From the NCBI GenBank assembly GCA_947381435.1, contig CANCVE010000022.1, positions 1 to 48,472 of the forward strand: 48,472 bases of DNA. Reading direction: 5' to 3'. This DNA is from Chitinophagaceae bacterium. GTDB taxonomy: Bacteria; Bacteroidota; Bacteroidia; Chitinophagales; Chitinophagaceae. Shown in pieces: positions 33,590 to 42,520 of this stretch. The position numbers were made by a program, and so were the translations under genes. A model generated the notes under the pieces. It was not told where the DNA came from. It did no database searches and was given only the letters and a program-made list of their open reading frames with translations. How positions within the stretch are numbered: position 1 is the stretch's first letter; every line of letters begins with the position of its first letter.

Positions 33590-35647
33590 CTAATTAACAA
33601 AGTTCCACCAAATGCCAAACCTAATCCACATGCCTGCATTGGCATAATTGGCTAGCTTATAGTTGTAATGACTAAAAGAAAACCCATCTTTCGGGTTAAC
33701 TGTATTTAGGTTTTCTATCCGGGCAAAGGCTTTAAAGCTCTTAATTCTAAAATGAAAAAAGAAATTTACATCAGGACGATTACTCAATGTGGTACTGTTA
33801 TCATATAAAAACTGTCCGGTAAAAGGGGAATAGTTGGGCGCTTTATAATTGCTTGTATAACGTACTTCAAGGCCAGTAGACAAGAATAAGTTGGTGAAGA
33901 AATTACCCTCAAAAGCCAAGCGCTGACGAGTTAGAAACTGTGGAATATTGATAGGGGCATTGCCTGTGGCTTGTTGTATATGAAGCTCTAAATAATAATT
34001 CCAATGTTTACTTAGCCTGAATACTTTTTCGCCATAAATATGCAAAACATTAAACAAGGAAGCTTCTTGTGCAGCATGAAAAAAACTATCACTGTAGGTA
34101 TAGTTGTTAAGCAAATAATAATCGCCATTAAGTTTAAAACCTACTTTGGCGTTGTCGTAAATGGCAAATAAATGCGTGGTATTTTCTTTATTAAAAGAAC
34201 CGTGTGCCTGCATCGGGAAGCCCGTTGGGGCATTTAGCAAAAACGAAGGCGACCTATTTACATTCTGAAAGCCTATTTGTAAGCTTCCTAAACTATTGCT
34301 CAGCTTTCTTTTTAAACTAATATACGTCTGAAAGTCTCCTGCATTCAATCCATTTAAATAGAGTTGTCCGTTGGCAATAACATCCCAAAGCTTATTGCGC
34401 GTTCTGTTTCTATACTCACCAATTATGGAGATGTTATAAAAACTATGCGACAAATTATCATTAATTGTTTGCTTTAGGTTTTGAATAATTCCTCCCAACT
34501 TAAAGTATTGACTCTGGTTATTCTTATCTGGAAATGAAATAAAGCTCAACTCATTGTTTATACGAGTCCATTTGTCTTTAAAAGAAATAGTATCCTGTGT
34601 GATAGCGTTTTTGGTAAATTTATAGTTATAATAGGTAGCATATTGAAGACTGTCGCCATTATAATCAATAAATTTATATTCATTTGAACCTACTTGTAAC
34701 GTATGTTGAACCCTGAACCTTGGATGAAATAAGTGAATTGTTATGGAGTCTGTAACAATAGAATCCTTTGTACCCAAATCGTATTGATGGCGGTATAAAA
34801 AGTTTGATTCTTTATAAATATTTCCAGTAGTAACAGTTGTATTAAACGGGTTGGGACTGTAAACAAATGAACTGCCTAAGCGTGTGCCAAGTTGAAAAGG
34901 ATCGTTTAAGGTACCTCCTAAAGTATCTAATGAAGCTCTGCTAATTAGTCCCCCATTTTCAGAACTAGCATGCTTATTAGATAATAAAATTAAGAATGAT
35001 TCGTATCGTTTATTTGGTGATTGGTAATGAGTAGTAAAGCGAATGTTGTTGTGACTGCTATTCTGGTTACGAAAGGTGCCAGGTGCATTGATAAATTTAT
35101 ATTCTAAAGAAAAATTGAAGTTCGATTTTCTATTCTGTGTATGTAAAACATCAATAGTCTGTTCACTTTTGCTGCCAAGCAAATAGCCAAGTTCGGTATA
35201 AGGTCTTGTAGTTTGAAAAAACCTGGTGTTTTCTACGGTGTAATTATAAATGTCATACTGATGAAAGCCTGCATCCCAACCGGCTTTCAGTATTGGATTG
35301 AATAATAATGATCTTGCTGCCGTACCTAGATTTCCTAAATGATCGTAGGTATAGGGAACGGAGAAACGGTTGTTGAAATCATTAATGGCCGAGTCGATGG
35401 TGCGTGTTCTGGTAGAGTCATAATACCTAAAATAGATGGTGATAGAATCTGCGTATCTATCTCTGTGTTGCAAAGAATCTTTTCTATTATTTGATTGACC
35501 AGCGGAACCGTTTGAGCCAGATTGAGAATAATTATTTACCCTGGAGGATAGGTCACTAAATTGAGAACGTACTACCAAATGAATGAATGTCAGAAGTAGT
35601 GTGATGGATAAAAACCTAAATATTCTCCCCGATAACCTAATTGTCAT
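33590..35647 (-). CDS. Putative outer-membrane porin (Porin_10-like)
   Basis: A 685-residue protein. It has a signal peptide (RIFRFLSITLLLTFIHLVVRSQ), then a low-complexity Ser/Asn/Gly stretch. Next comes the conserved segment ITIYFRYYDSTRTRTID, and LGYLLGSKSEQTIDVLHTQN as in Bacteroidota putative porins. The remainder alternates aromatic and polar residues in a beta-barrel pattern and ends MWIRFGIWWNFVN, a terminal aromatic strand suited to BAM recognition. It is an outer-membrane protein of unknown cargo. It converges on tRNA-Arg (8 bases between ends). A low-complexity inverted repeat separates it from ribD upstream. Confidence 0.85.
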   Translation of the reverse strand: MTIRLSGRIFRFLSITLLLTFIHLVVRSQFSDLSSRVNNYSQSGSNGSAGQSNNRKDSLQHRDRYADSITIYFRYYDSTRTRTIDSAINDFNNRFSVPYTYDHLGNLGTAARSLLFNPILKAGWDAGFHQYDIYNYTVENTRFFQTTRPYTELGYLLGSKSEQTIDVLHTQNRKSNFNFSLEYKFINAPGTFRNQNSSHNNIRFTTHYQSPNKRYESFLILLSNKHASSENGGLISRASLDTLGGTLNDPFQLGTRLGSSFVYSPNPFNTTVTTGNIYKESNFLYRHQYDLGTKDSIVTDSITIHLFHPRFRVQHTLQVGSNEYKFIDYNGDSLQYATYYNYKFTKNAITQDTISFKDKWTRINNELSFISFPDKNNQSQYFKLGGIIQNLKQTINDNLSHSFYNISIIGEYRNRTRNKLWDVIANGQLYLNGLNAGDFQTYISLKRKLSNSLGSLQIGFQNVNRSPSFLLNAPTGFPMQAHGSFNKENTTHLFAIYDNAKVGFKLNGDYYLLNNYTYSDSFFHAAQEASLFNVLHIYGEKVFRLSKHWNYYLELHIQQATGNAPINIPQFLTRQRLAFEGNFFTNLFLSTGLEVRYTSNYKAPNYSPFTGQFLYDNSTTLSNRPDVNFFFHFRIKSFKAFARIENLNTVNPKDGFSFSHYNYKLANYANAGMWIRFGIWWNFVN

Positions 35648-35670
35648 AATTGCTGCAAAGTAAGTAGATA

Positions 35671-35783
35671 TTGAGTTATGAGTTATGAATTATGAGTTAT
35701 AAGTTATTAAAGCGAGTGACGTAAATTGTTAAAATGAGCAATTTAATCTGTACTAATAACTCATGATTCATAACTCATAACTA
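35671..35783. repeat. Intergenic inverted repeat, GAGTTATGAATTATGAG-type arms
   Basis: The left arm 35671-35710 repeats words such as GAGTTATGA and GTTATAAG. The right arm (about 35753-35783) is the near-complement (AATAACTCATGATTCATAAC). About 42 bases of unique DNA lie between. The right arm overlaps the end of ribD and encodes its last residues and stop. Of the long intergenic inverted repeats here it has one of the best arm matches. Confidence 0.8.
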
Positions 35784-36823
35784 AAATTTTCTATCCTTTC
35801 CTCCCCAATCATCCTACTATAAACTACTCTAGCGTTTTTTAAAGTGGGAGAGGTGATGCCATTTGCAATCGTAAGTTTGGTGTTGGTAATTACACGTGCT
35901 TCATCCCAAAGTTTGCTATCAATAAAGGTTTGCAGCGTTTTACTCCCCCCTTCTACTAATATGCTTTGAATGTTTTGTTTGTAACAAGCATCCATAATTT
36001 GAGGAAGTAATTCTTTTTTATTGTCTAATTGATAGTAATAAAGATTATCCTCTTCCTGATTTTTTAGGTGATTAAACAAAATGGTTGGCTGGCTTTTGCT
36101 GAATATATTCAAACTATCAGCCAATTGCAAAGTGCTGTCAATAATCAATCGAACAGGTTTTTTGCCACTCCATAGCCTATTATTTAGAGACGGATTATCT
36201 AACTTAGCGGTATTAGTTCCTACCAAAATACCCGCTTCCTCGCTGCGCCACTTGTGCACCAATCTATTGGTTGTTTCACTGCTAATTAGCAAGCGCTCCT
36301 CTGTATTTGTTCCAATAAAACGATTAGCAGTTTCTGCCCATTTTAAAATAATATAAGGACGATGTTTTGTATGAAAAGTAAAGAATCGCTTATTTAGTTG
36401 CTTACATTCTGCATCCAGAATACCCAATGTAACATCAATACCTGCCGCTTGTAATTTTTCAATTCCTTTTCCATTTACCTCTTTAAAAGGGTCACGGCAT
36501 CCTACCACCACTTTAGGAATTTTGTGATGAATGATTAAATCCGCACATGGTGGCGTCTTTCCAAAGTGGGCGCACGGTTCTAAGCTTACATATATTGTTG
36601 ATTGATTAATAAGGTGTTTGTCGGCTTCCTGAACACTATTGATGCAGTTTACCTCCGCATGTGGTTTGCCATATTGTTGATGATAGCCTTCTCCAATAAT
36701 TCTATTATTATACACCAAAACACTTCCCACCATTGGATTAGGGGCAACAGCCCCTGCACCCAATTGGGCAAGTTGCAAGCAGCGTTGCATATATAATTTA
36801 TGAATTGCGCTGGTATTACCCAT
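35768..36823 (-). CDS. ribD: Bifunctional riboflavin biosynthesis deaminase/reductase RibD
   Basis: A 351-residue enzyme. The N-terminal deaminase domain has the zinc site H55-A-E57 (GKPHAEVN) and C84...C93 (LEPCAHFGKTPPCAD), preceded by GAGAVAPNPMVGSVLV. The C-terminal reductase domain has EEAGILVGTNTAKLDNPSLN and SILVEGGSKTLQTFID. It deaminates and then reduces the pyrimidine released by GTP cyclohydrolase II, steps 2-3 of riboflavin synthesis. Length is normal. The last residues (SYEL) and the stop come from the arm of an intergenic inverted repeat, so the original C-terminus may have been replaced. No FMN riboswitch lies upstream; a -33/-7 promoter is visible 20 bases before the start. 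Confidence 0.95.
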   Translation of the reverse strand: MGNTSAIHKLYMQRCLQLAQLGAGAVAPNPMVGSVLVYNNRIIGEGYHQQYGKPHAEVNCINSVQEADKHLINQSTIYVSLEPCAHFGKTPPCADLIIHHKIPKVVVGCRDPFKEVNGKGIEKLQAAGIDVTLGILDAECKQLNKRFFTFHTKHRPYIILKWAETANRFIGTNTEERLLISSETTNRLVHKWRSEEAGILVGTNTAKLDNPSLNNRLWSGKKPVRLIIDSTLQLADSLNIFSKSQPTILFNHLKNQEEDNLYYYQLDNKKELLPQIMDACYKQNIQSILVEGGSKTLQTFIDSKLWDEARVITNTKLTIANGITSPTLKNARVVYSRMIGEERIENFSYEL

Positions 36824-36842
36824 AATATTAAATAATTGGGTG

Positions 36843-36876
36843 CAAACTTAGGGCAACTAAAATCTAATCTTAACAA
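36843..36876 (-). promoter_or_regulatory. -33/-7 promoter of ribD
   Basis: On the minus strand TTG (36874-36876) is followed after 23 bases by TAAGTTTG (36843-36850), an exact match to TAnnTTTG. Transcription would start near 36836, giving a leader of about a dozen bases. Confidence 0.6.
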
Positions 36877-36955
36877 CAAACAAATTTTATTGCAATAATA
36901 TATGAGTTTGTCTCTCTATTCCAATATTTTGCCCGCAAGCTTTTATCTTTACCTT

Positions 36956-37429
36956 ATGAAGATTTTACTCTGTAGTATTGGAAAGCCCCATGATGCAACC
37001 TTGAAACAAGCAATTGAAGATTTTACAAAGCGTGTTACTAACTATTTTCCTGTAGAATGGCAGATAATTGCTCCACCAAAAAATGCAGGCGTTCTGAGTG
37101 AGAATGATTTAAAGAAGTCCGAAGCTGCCATCTTTCTGCAACAATTATCCAAGGATGATTATTTAGTGTTATTGGATGAAAGGGGTAAGAATATTAGCTC
37201 TCCTGACCTTGCTACATTCTTTCAGCAGCGTGCAAACGAAAGTACTAAGCGGATTGTTTTCCTTATTGGTGGAGCTTTTGGTGTTGATGAAACAGTGTTT
37301 ACTAGAGCTAATTTTATTTGGAGTCTATCTAAACTTGTTTTCCCTCACATGATTGTTCGTTTAGTTTTGGCAGAACAGGTATACCGAGCTTGTTCCATTA
37401 TCCGAAATGAAAAATACCATCATAGTTAA
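36956..37429 (+). CDS. rlmH: 23S rRNA pseudouridine-1915 N3-methyltransferase RlmH
   Basis: A 157-residue SPOUT methyltransferase. KILLCSIGKPHD starts the fold. The SAM-binding knot has LDERGKNISS, VFLIGGAFGVDE and LSKLVFPHMIVRLVLAEQVY, ending in RACSIIRNEKYHHS, the conserved C-terminal YRA...YH signature. It methylates the pseudouridine of helix 69 at the decoding centre. The ATG at 36956 gives the standard family length; an upstream ATG at 36902 adds 18 hydrophobic residues foreign to the family and is rejected. It is divergent from ribD. Confidence 0.95.
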   Translation: MKILLCSIGKPHDATLKQAIEDFTKRVTNYFPVEWQIIAPPKNAGVLSENDLKKSEAAIFLQQLSKDDYLVLLDERGKNISSPDLATFFQQRANESTKRIVFLIGGAFGVDETVFTRANFIWSLSKLVFPHMIVRLVLAEQVYRACSIIRNEKYHHS

Positions 37430-37503
37430 TACTTGATTAATATGCTTTGTATTTTTAATCTGAGTTAAATCAATCTCTCCTCAATTCTTTATTCTTCTTG
37501 CAC

Positions 37504-37511
37504 TATTTTTG
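37504..37511 (+). promoter_or_regulatory. -7-like box upstream of the LytTR gene
   Basis: TATTTTTG matches TAnnTTTG and lies 28 bases before ATG 37540. No TTG sits at the proper -33 distance, so support is partial. Confidence 0.35.
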
Positions 37512-37539
37512 AATCTAATTTTATTCACTGCCGAAGTTT

Positions 37540-38466
37540 ATGATTAAAATATTAAAACAGCCTTACCCGAGCAATCTTATTCAGTTTGACATCTCTAGCA
37601 ATTCTACTTCATTGGTGGCAGGTATTAGCGTTTTCTTTATCTTATCTCTTCTAAGACCCTTCGGATTAGAAGTTTTTCCAATTGGTATATTGCTAAAAAA
37701 TGCCTTCATATTTGGATTGGTAACTGCAGCAGCAGTGCGTTTAAATCTCATAATGTTTAAATATCTGTTCGATAAAAATGTGTTTAGAGAAGAAGATTGG
37801 ACAGTAGGCAATGAGGCTGCCACTCAGGTTTGGATACTTGTTTTTATAGGCATCCTAAACACACTTGTTCATCATTACTTCTTAAATTGCCCATTAACCC
37901 CTTTAACTTTTTTAGACGTATTCGGAAAAACAATTATAGTGGGTATCTTCCCTAGCTTGTCTTTTGTTTTTATACGTCAATATAGGCTTTTAAAAATGTA
38001 TTCTGCCAACGCAGAAGCCATTGAAGCAAAGCTTTCTATTGATGACGAAGTGGTTATTCTATCTAATGATGCAAATAGAACTAATGAAACATCTAACACC
38101 TCTATCTCATTTTCTGATGAAAACGTGGAGGATGCCTTTATGTTAGACCCTACTTCCATTAGATATATAGTGGCGGCAGATAATTATATTCGAATTCTTT
38201 ATGCTGAAGAGGATATTTTAAAATCAATATTATTAAGAAACACTTTAAAGAACGCTGAAGAAATATTAATTGGCTACAACTATTTTTATCGTTGCCATAG
38301 AAGCTACCTGATAAACCTACATTTTGTGAAACATATTTCTGGAAATGCCCAAGGTTATAAGTTGCATTTGGCTGGGATAGAAGAACTAATTCCAGTATCT
38401 AGAAGCTTAAATGCCGAAATTGGAGAGAAGCTTAGCCATTCTCAAAAAGGAAAGTCCAGTTTTTAG
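37540..38466 (+). CDS. Membrane-anchored LytTR-family transcriptional regulator
   Basis: A 308-residue protein. The N-terminal half has four likely membrane helices (about 26-42, 47-66, 92-112, 128-148), then a polar linker. Residues about 205-300 form a LytTR DNA-binding domain: SIRYIVAADNYIRILYAEED, ILLRNTLKNAEEIL, FYRCHRSYLINLHFVKHI and ELIPVSRSLNAEIGEKL, the family's beta-rich pattern. There is no receiver domain, so signal input is presumably through the membrane part. It precedes a TonB-dependent receptor gene by 237 bases on the same strand, a possible but unproven target. Confidence 0.9.
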   Translation: MIKILKQPYPSNLIQFDISSNSTSLVAGISVFFILSLLRPFGLEVFPIGILLKNAFIFGLVTAAAVRLNLIMFKYLFDKNVFREEDWTVGNEAATQVWILVFIGILNTLVHHYFLNCPLTPLTFLDVFGKTIIVGIFPSLSFVFIRQYRLLKMYSANAEAIEAKLSIDDEVVILSNDANRTNETSNTSISFSDENVEDAFMLDPTSIRYIVAADNYIRILYAEEDILKSILLRNTLKNAEEILIGYNYFYRCHRSYLINLHFVKHISGNAQGYKLHLAGIEELIPVSRSLNAEIGEKLSHSQKGKSSF

Positions 38467-38703
38467 CCTTCCCATTCACCCCAAAGCTTTCCCATATACC
38501 ATTTGCAGTGCAATTTACCCCATCGCACTTGCAGAATATCCCTACTGTTTGTAACTGCTACAAATCGCTTACAATTTTGCATCAGGCAACTTGATAAATT
38601 CATAAAGTAGGCTATTGGTTTAAAATATTTCATAACACCAATCGTCAATCATTATCTAGACGTCTTTAAACAATTTCAATTAAACATTATTAAACAGAAA
38701 TCT

Positions 38704-41094
38704 ATGGTACAAACAATCAAATGGCTATTGCTCGTTTTGCTTTTCGCAACTACTAAAAGCAATGCACAAAACATTACGCAAACCATTAAGGGTGTCATTA
38801 CCGATAAAACATCCGAGAAACCACTCCAAGGGGCGAGCATAAGCTTGGTGGGAAGCAAAATAGCAACTACAACAGATACAAATGGATATTTTACTTTGAT
38901 TAATGTACCCATTGGTCGACAAAAAATTGCTATTCTTTTTACTGGCTATAACACCGTAATTATACCCGAAGTTTTGGTTACTTCTGGTAAGCAAGTGATA
39001 TTGGATATTCCGATGGATCAGAAAATAACTTCTTTGCAAGAGGTTACAGTAATGGGCGGAAAAGTGCGAAAGGGGGCTGCCACCAATGAATATGCAGTAG
39101 GGAGTAACCGATCCTTTAATGTGGATGAGGTAACACGCTTTGCAGGAGGGCGAAACGATCCTTCTAAGTTAGTTAGCAACTTTGCAGGTGTGGTTGCTGG
39201 CAATGATAGCCGCAATGATATTATAGTACGCGGAAATTCTCCCACAGGTGTATTATGGCGTATAGAGGGGTTGCCTTCCATAAATCCCAATCATTACAGT
39301 ACGCCAGGAACTACAGGGGGGCCTGTTTCTGCACTAAATTCTAATGCACTAAAAACCTCCGACTTCCTTACTGGTGCTTTCCCCTCCGAGTTTGGCAATG
39401 CTACTGCTGCGGTTTTCGATATCAATCTTCGCACGGGAAATGCAGATAAACATGAAACTACTGCCCAAGTAAACTTTTTTAGTGGTGCAGAATTAATGAT
39501 GGAAGGTCCATTAAGTAAAAAGAAAAAAGGAAGTTCTTATATGGTTGGCTATAGGTATTCTTTTGCACAAATTGGTCAGTCAATCGGGCTTAATGTAGGC
39601 ACCTCAGCTGTTCCTAAATACCAAGATTGGGTGTACAATATAAATTTTGCTAAAGGCAAAGCAGGTAAGATTAACCTTTACGGAATGGGTGGCTTTAGTA
39701 ATATTGAGTTTAAAGGTAGCAAGATTGATACAACTGATTTCTATGCACGTAAGGATCAAGACAGCAAAGTGGTGAGCAATTTTGCACTCTTTGGTGCCAA
39801 ACACACGTTCGATATTGGCAATAAATCTTATATCCGTACTTCTGTTTCCTATTCTACAGTATTAAATGATTTCAATTCATACCAATATCCTCTTCCTTTT
39901 GTAGGCTATACCAATCGTTATGAAATTACTTCAAGCAAAAACAGACAAAATACATTGCGTTTTGGTAGTTATTTTAATAATAAAGCAAATGCGCAGTTAT
40001 CGTGGAGAGTTGGTTTTTCTGCCGAACAAACACAATTTAAAACCCAAGTATTAGACCGTGAAGGAAAGCTTGCTACAGATCCGTTTAGGTTGGTTAGAAG
40101 TTATGATGATAATTCTTTGTTATGGCAATACTATGCTCAGTTAAAGTATAAACCTACCGATAAAATTACATTCAATGCAGGTTTGCATGGCACACAATTT
40201 ACCTTAAATAATACTAATGCTATAGAACCTAGGGCATCTGTAAGTTACCAAGTTACAAATACGGATCAGGTTTATTTTAGTTTTGGTTTACATTCTCAGG
40301 TGCAACCTTTTCCCGTTTATTTATACCAAGATACTGCAAATGGAGTTTTTAATAAAGGCAACCAAAACCTAGGGTTTACTAAAGCTGCACACTATGTAAT
40401 GGGATATGAAAAGAGATTTGCTACCGATTGGCGTTTTAAAGTAGAAGCTTACTATCAGCAGTTGTATGATGCCCCTGTAGAAACAAAACTCAGTGGATTC
40501 TCTATCTTAAACAGTGGTGCAGGTTTTGTGTTTCCAGAAAAAGCAGGGTTGGTAAATAAGGGTAAGGGCAATAACAAAGGAGTAGAAATAACGCTAGAAA
40601 AGTTTTTGAGCAAGGGGTATTACACCTTATTGACGGCATCTATTTTTGATAGTAAATACAAGGGGAGCGATGGGGTAGAACGTAATAGCTCGTTTAATTA
40701 TAAACAAGTGTTGAATGTATTGGCAGGTAAGGAATGGAAGATAGGAAAAGACAAACGCAATGCCTTTACAATAGATGTAAAAATGACTACAATTGGTGGG
40801 GCTTATACCACGCCGATAGACTTAAATGCGTCAATAGCCGCCAATAAAGAAGTTTTGGACGAAAACAATTATAATGCACAAAGGCTAAGCAGTTATTTTA
40901 GATTGGATACAAAATATGGATTTCGTTTTAACAGTGCCAAACATAAAAGGAGTCAGACACTATATTTAGACTTTCAAAATGTAACTAATCAGAAGAATAT
41001 TTTTCTGAGGAATTATAATCCTGAAAAGCAAAAGATAGGAACTATTTATCAAATAGGCTTCTTTCCAGACATATTGTATAGGCTAACTTTTTAG
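38704..41094 (+). CDS. TonB-dependent outer-membrane receptor with carboxypeptidase-regulatory-like domain
   Basis: A 796-residue protein. It has a signal peptide (WLLLVLLFATTKSNAQ). Residues about 25-112 are a CarboxypepD_reg-like beta domain (KGVITDKTSEKPLQGASISL, DTNGYFTLINVPIG). A plug domain follows (NDIIVRGNSPTGVLWRIEGL, FPSEFGNATAAVFDINLRTG), then a long barrel of aromatic-polar strands ending PDILYRLTF with a terminal Phe. It lacks the full SusC plug signature and there is no SusD partner, so glycan uptake is not implied; siderophore, cofactor or peptide import is possible. It is closed by a strong terminator. Confidence 0.92.
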   Translation: MVQTIKWLLLVLLFATTKSNAQNITQTIKGVITDKTSEKPLQGASISLVGSKIATTTDTNGYFTLINVPIGRQKIAILFTGYNTVIIPEVLVTSGKQVILDIPMDQKITSLQEVTVMGGKVRKGAATNEYAVGSNRSFNVDEVTRFAGGRNDPSKLVSNFAGVVAGNDSRNDIIVRGNSPTGVLWRIEGLPSINPNHYSTPGTTGGPVSALNSNALKTSDFLTGAFPSEFGNATAAVFDINLRTGNADKHETTAQVNFFSGAELMMEGPLSKKKKGSSYMVGYRYSFAQIGQSIGLNVGTSAVPKYQDWVYNINFAKGKAGKINLYGMGGFSNIEFKGSKIDTTDFYARKDQDSKVVSNFALFGAKHTFDIGNKSYIRTSVSYSTVLNDFNSYQYPLPFVGYTNRYEITSSKNRQNTLRFGSYFNNKANAQLSWRVGFSAEQTQFKTQVLDREGKLATDPFRLVRSYDDNSLLWQYYAQLKYKPTDKITFNAGLHGTQFTLNNTNAIEPRASVSYQVTNTDQVYFSFGLHSQVQPFPVYLYQDTANGVFNKGNQNLGFTKAAHYVMGYEKRFATDWRFKVEAYYQQLYDAPVETKLSGFSILNSGAGFVFPEKAGLVNKGKGNNKGVEITLEKFLSKGYYTLLTASIFDSKYKGSDGVERNSSFNYKQVLNVLAGKEWKIGKDKRNAFTIDVKMTTIGGAYTTPIDLNASIAANKEVLDENNYNAQRLSSYFRLDTKYGFRFNSAKHKRSQTLYLDFQNVTNQKNIFLRNYNPEKQKIGTIYQIGFFPDILYRLTF

Positions 41095-41137
41095 GCCTGT
41101 TTAGCTAAGCTCATTTTCAATAATAATTATGTTCGTT

Positions 41138-41182
41138 ACAAAAATGGTTTGCTACTATCAAAGTAGTAAACCATTTTTGTTT
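41138..41182 (+). terminator. Intrinsic terminator after the TonB-dependent receptor
   Basis: ACAAAAATGGTTTGCTAC (41138-41155) pairs with GTAGTAAACCATTTTTGT (41163-41180) through 18 positions with one G-T wobble and a 7-base loop. A-runs and T-runs on the two sides could also serve the opposite strand. Confidence 0.87.
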
Positions 41183-41202
41183 CAAATAATTAATCTAACA
41201 GT

Positions 41203-41661
41203 ATGTATTTCGAAGCAAAAAATGATGATTATACCATTAGCACCAATCCTGCATTGATTAATGTGGTGGCGGTGCATCAATATTTATCCGAAGAATCCTA
41301 TTGGGCAAAGGGTATTTCTTTCTCAATAGTTCAAAAATCTATCAATCATTCACTTTGTTTTGGATTATATAAGCAAGATGTCATGGTAGGATTTGCAAGG
41401 CTTATTACCGATACCGCCACTTTTGCTTATCTGTGCGATGTTTTCATTTTGCCTGCCCATCAAGGAAATGGATTAGGCAAATGGTTAATTCAAACTATTC
41501 AAAATTATCCCGAATTACAAGGACTACGCCGTTGGATGTTGGCTACAAAAGATGCTCACGGTCTGTACACCCAATATGGTTGGGAGCCACTTACAGAAGA
41601 GTTGAGTAAACGGTTTATGCAGGTTTACAATCCTAATGTGTACGTGCAAAACAAAGGATGA
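41203..41661 (+). CDS. GNAT-family N-acetyltransferase
   Basis: A 152-residue protein. It has the GNAT fold: VGFARLITDTATFAYLCDVF for strands 3-4, then ILPAHQGNGLGKWLIQTI, whose Q/R-x-x-G-x-G/A loop binds the acetyl-CoA pyrophosphate. RRWMLATKDAHGLYTQYGWE is the strand-5/helix region with the usual late aromatic turn. It is a single-domain, soluble enzyme whose substrate cannot be told. It lies 20 bases after the receptor's terminator and before a long gene-free stretch with a palindrome array. Confidence 0.9.
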   Translation: MYFEAKNDDYTISTNPALINVVAVHQYLSEESYWAKGISFSIVQKSINHSLCFGLYKQDVMVGFARLITDTATFAYLCDVFILPAHQGNGLGKWLIQTIQNYPELQGLRRWMLATKDAHGLYTQYGWEPLTEELSKRFMQVYNPNVYVQNKG

Positions 41662-41939
41662 TGATAGTTTTAAACCTAAAAATATCCTATTTAAAGGGAA
41701 GGTAACTTCTGTGAAAAAAAGATTCCTGATAAATTAACTCATTGAGTGATGAATATATACTGCTTTCTATACCGATAAACTACATTGTATTGGCGTTGAA
41801 TCTATTAGTTATAGGAAAGAGTTGTGTTGATAGATAAGATAAGTTTACACCAATATAAAACAACTGTCTGAATGCACTACTGTATTTGAGATAGATAAGA
41901 AGTAACTTGTTTTACGGCTTTTGTAAATGCATATACCTA

Positions 41940-42207
41940 TAAACTAGGTGGTTTAGTGTAGTATTAACGTAGCAGGGTGTGTTAACCACGTGGTTAATAC
42001 ACCTTGCTACGTTACGATGTGGTTTAACCACGTGGTTAATATACCTTGCTACGTTACGATGTGGTTTAACCACATGGTTAATATACCTTGCTACGTTACG
42101 AGGTAGTTTAACCACGTGGTTAATACACCTTGTTGCGTTCCGAGGCGGTTTAACCACGTGGTTAATACACCTTTTTACGTTACGAGGCTATCTAACCACT
42201 TAATTTA
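41940..42207. repeat. Array of palindromes TTAACCACGTGGTTAA, 42-bp period on a 21-bp dyad lattice
   Basis: Core palindromes start at 41982, 42024, 42066 (one change), 42108 and 42150. Decayed copies lie at both edges (41940, 42192), exactly 42 bp apart. Midway between them, 21 bp from each centre, lies a weaker dyad centred on ACGT (CCTTGCTACGTTACGAGG type). The copy left of the first core is inverted, so 41965-42014 is a 50-bp dyad with few mismatches. Outside the array, the interval 41662-42593 holds no gene that I can support; a 60-codon frame at 42209-42391 is not convincing. Confidence 0.95.
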
Positions 42208-42520
42208 AATGACATCACAGTTTATTTTATCGTTCAGTAAAGCCTTTTATATCATTGCAAAATGCGAAAGCTTGTTTAAGAAAATGCATTTACCTAAATC
42301 TAAATATTGCAGGAAGTGTCTTAATCTAAAAATAGATGGTTTGTTATCGGACTATTTATGTAATCAACTGCATCTTATTAGTTCCAACTAGAAAATGTTA
42401 GTTAAGCAACAAATTGAATATGTTGGATTGATATACTTGTATTAGTTTATGCTTAATAGCTAGTTTTAAGATCCACTATTTAATTAATCCTGCTCTTAAT
42501 AAATATAAATTTATTAATAA

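Noticed and set aside
35648-36902. FMN riboswitch for ribD
   Set aside because: The leader predicted from the -33/-7 promoter is only about a dozen bases, and no conserved riboswitch elements are visible.
36902-36955. Longer N-terminus for RlmH from ATG 36902
   Set aside because: The additional 18 residues are hydrophobic and foreign to the family; ATG 36956 gives the standard length.
38704-41094. SusC-type glycan importer
   Set aside because: There is no SusD gene next to it and the full SusC plug signature is not seen, so a general TonB-dependent receptor is the safer call.
41912-42203. Open frames on both strands through the 42-bp array, giving 14-residue repeats
   Set aside because: Same reason: period 42 is a multiple of 3 and the repeats are palindromic DNA, so the peptides are by-products.
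42209-42391. 60-residue frame after the second array
   Set aside because: No recognisable motif, composition not coding-like, and it begins in array-flanking DNA; left unannotated.
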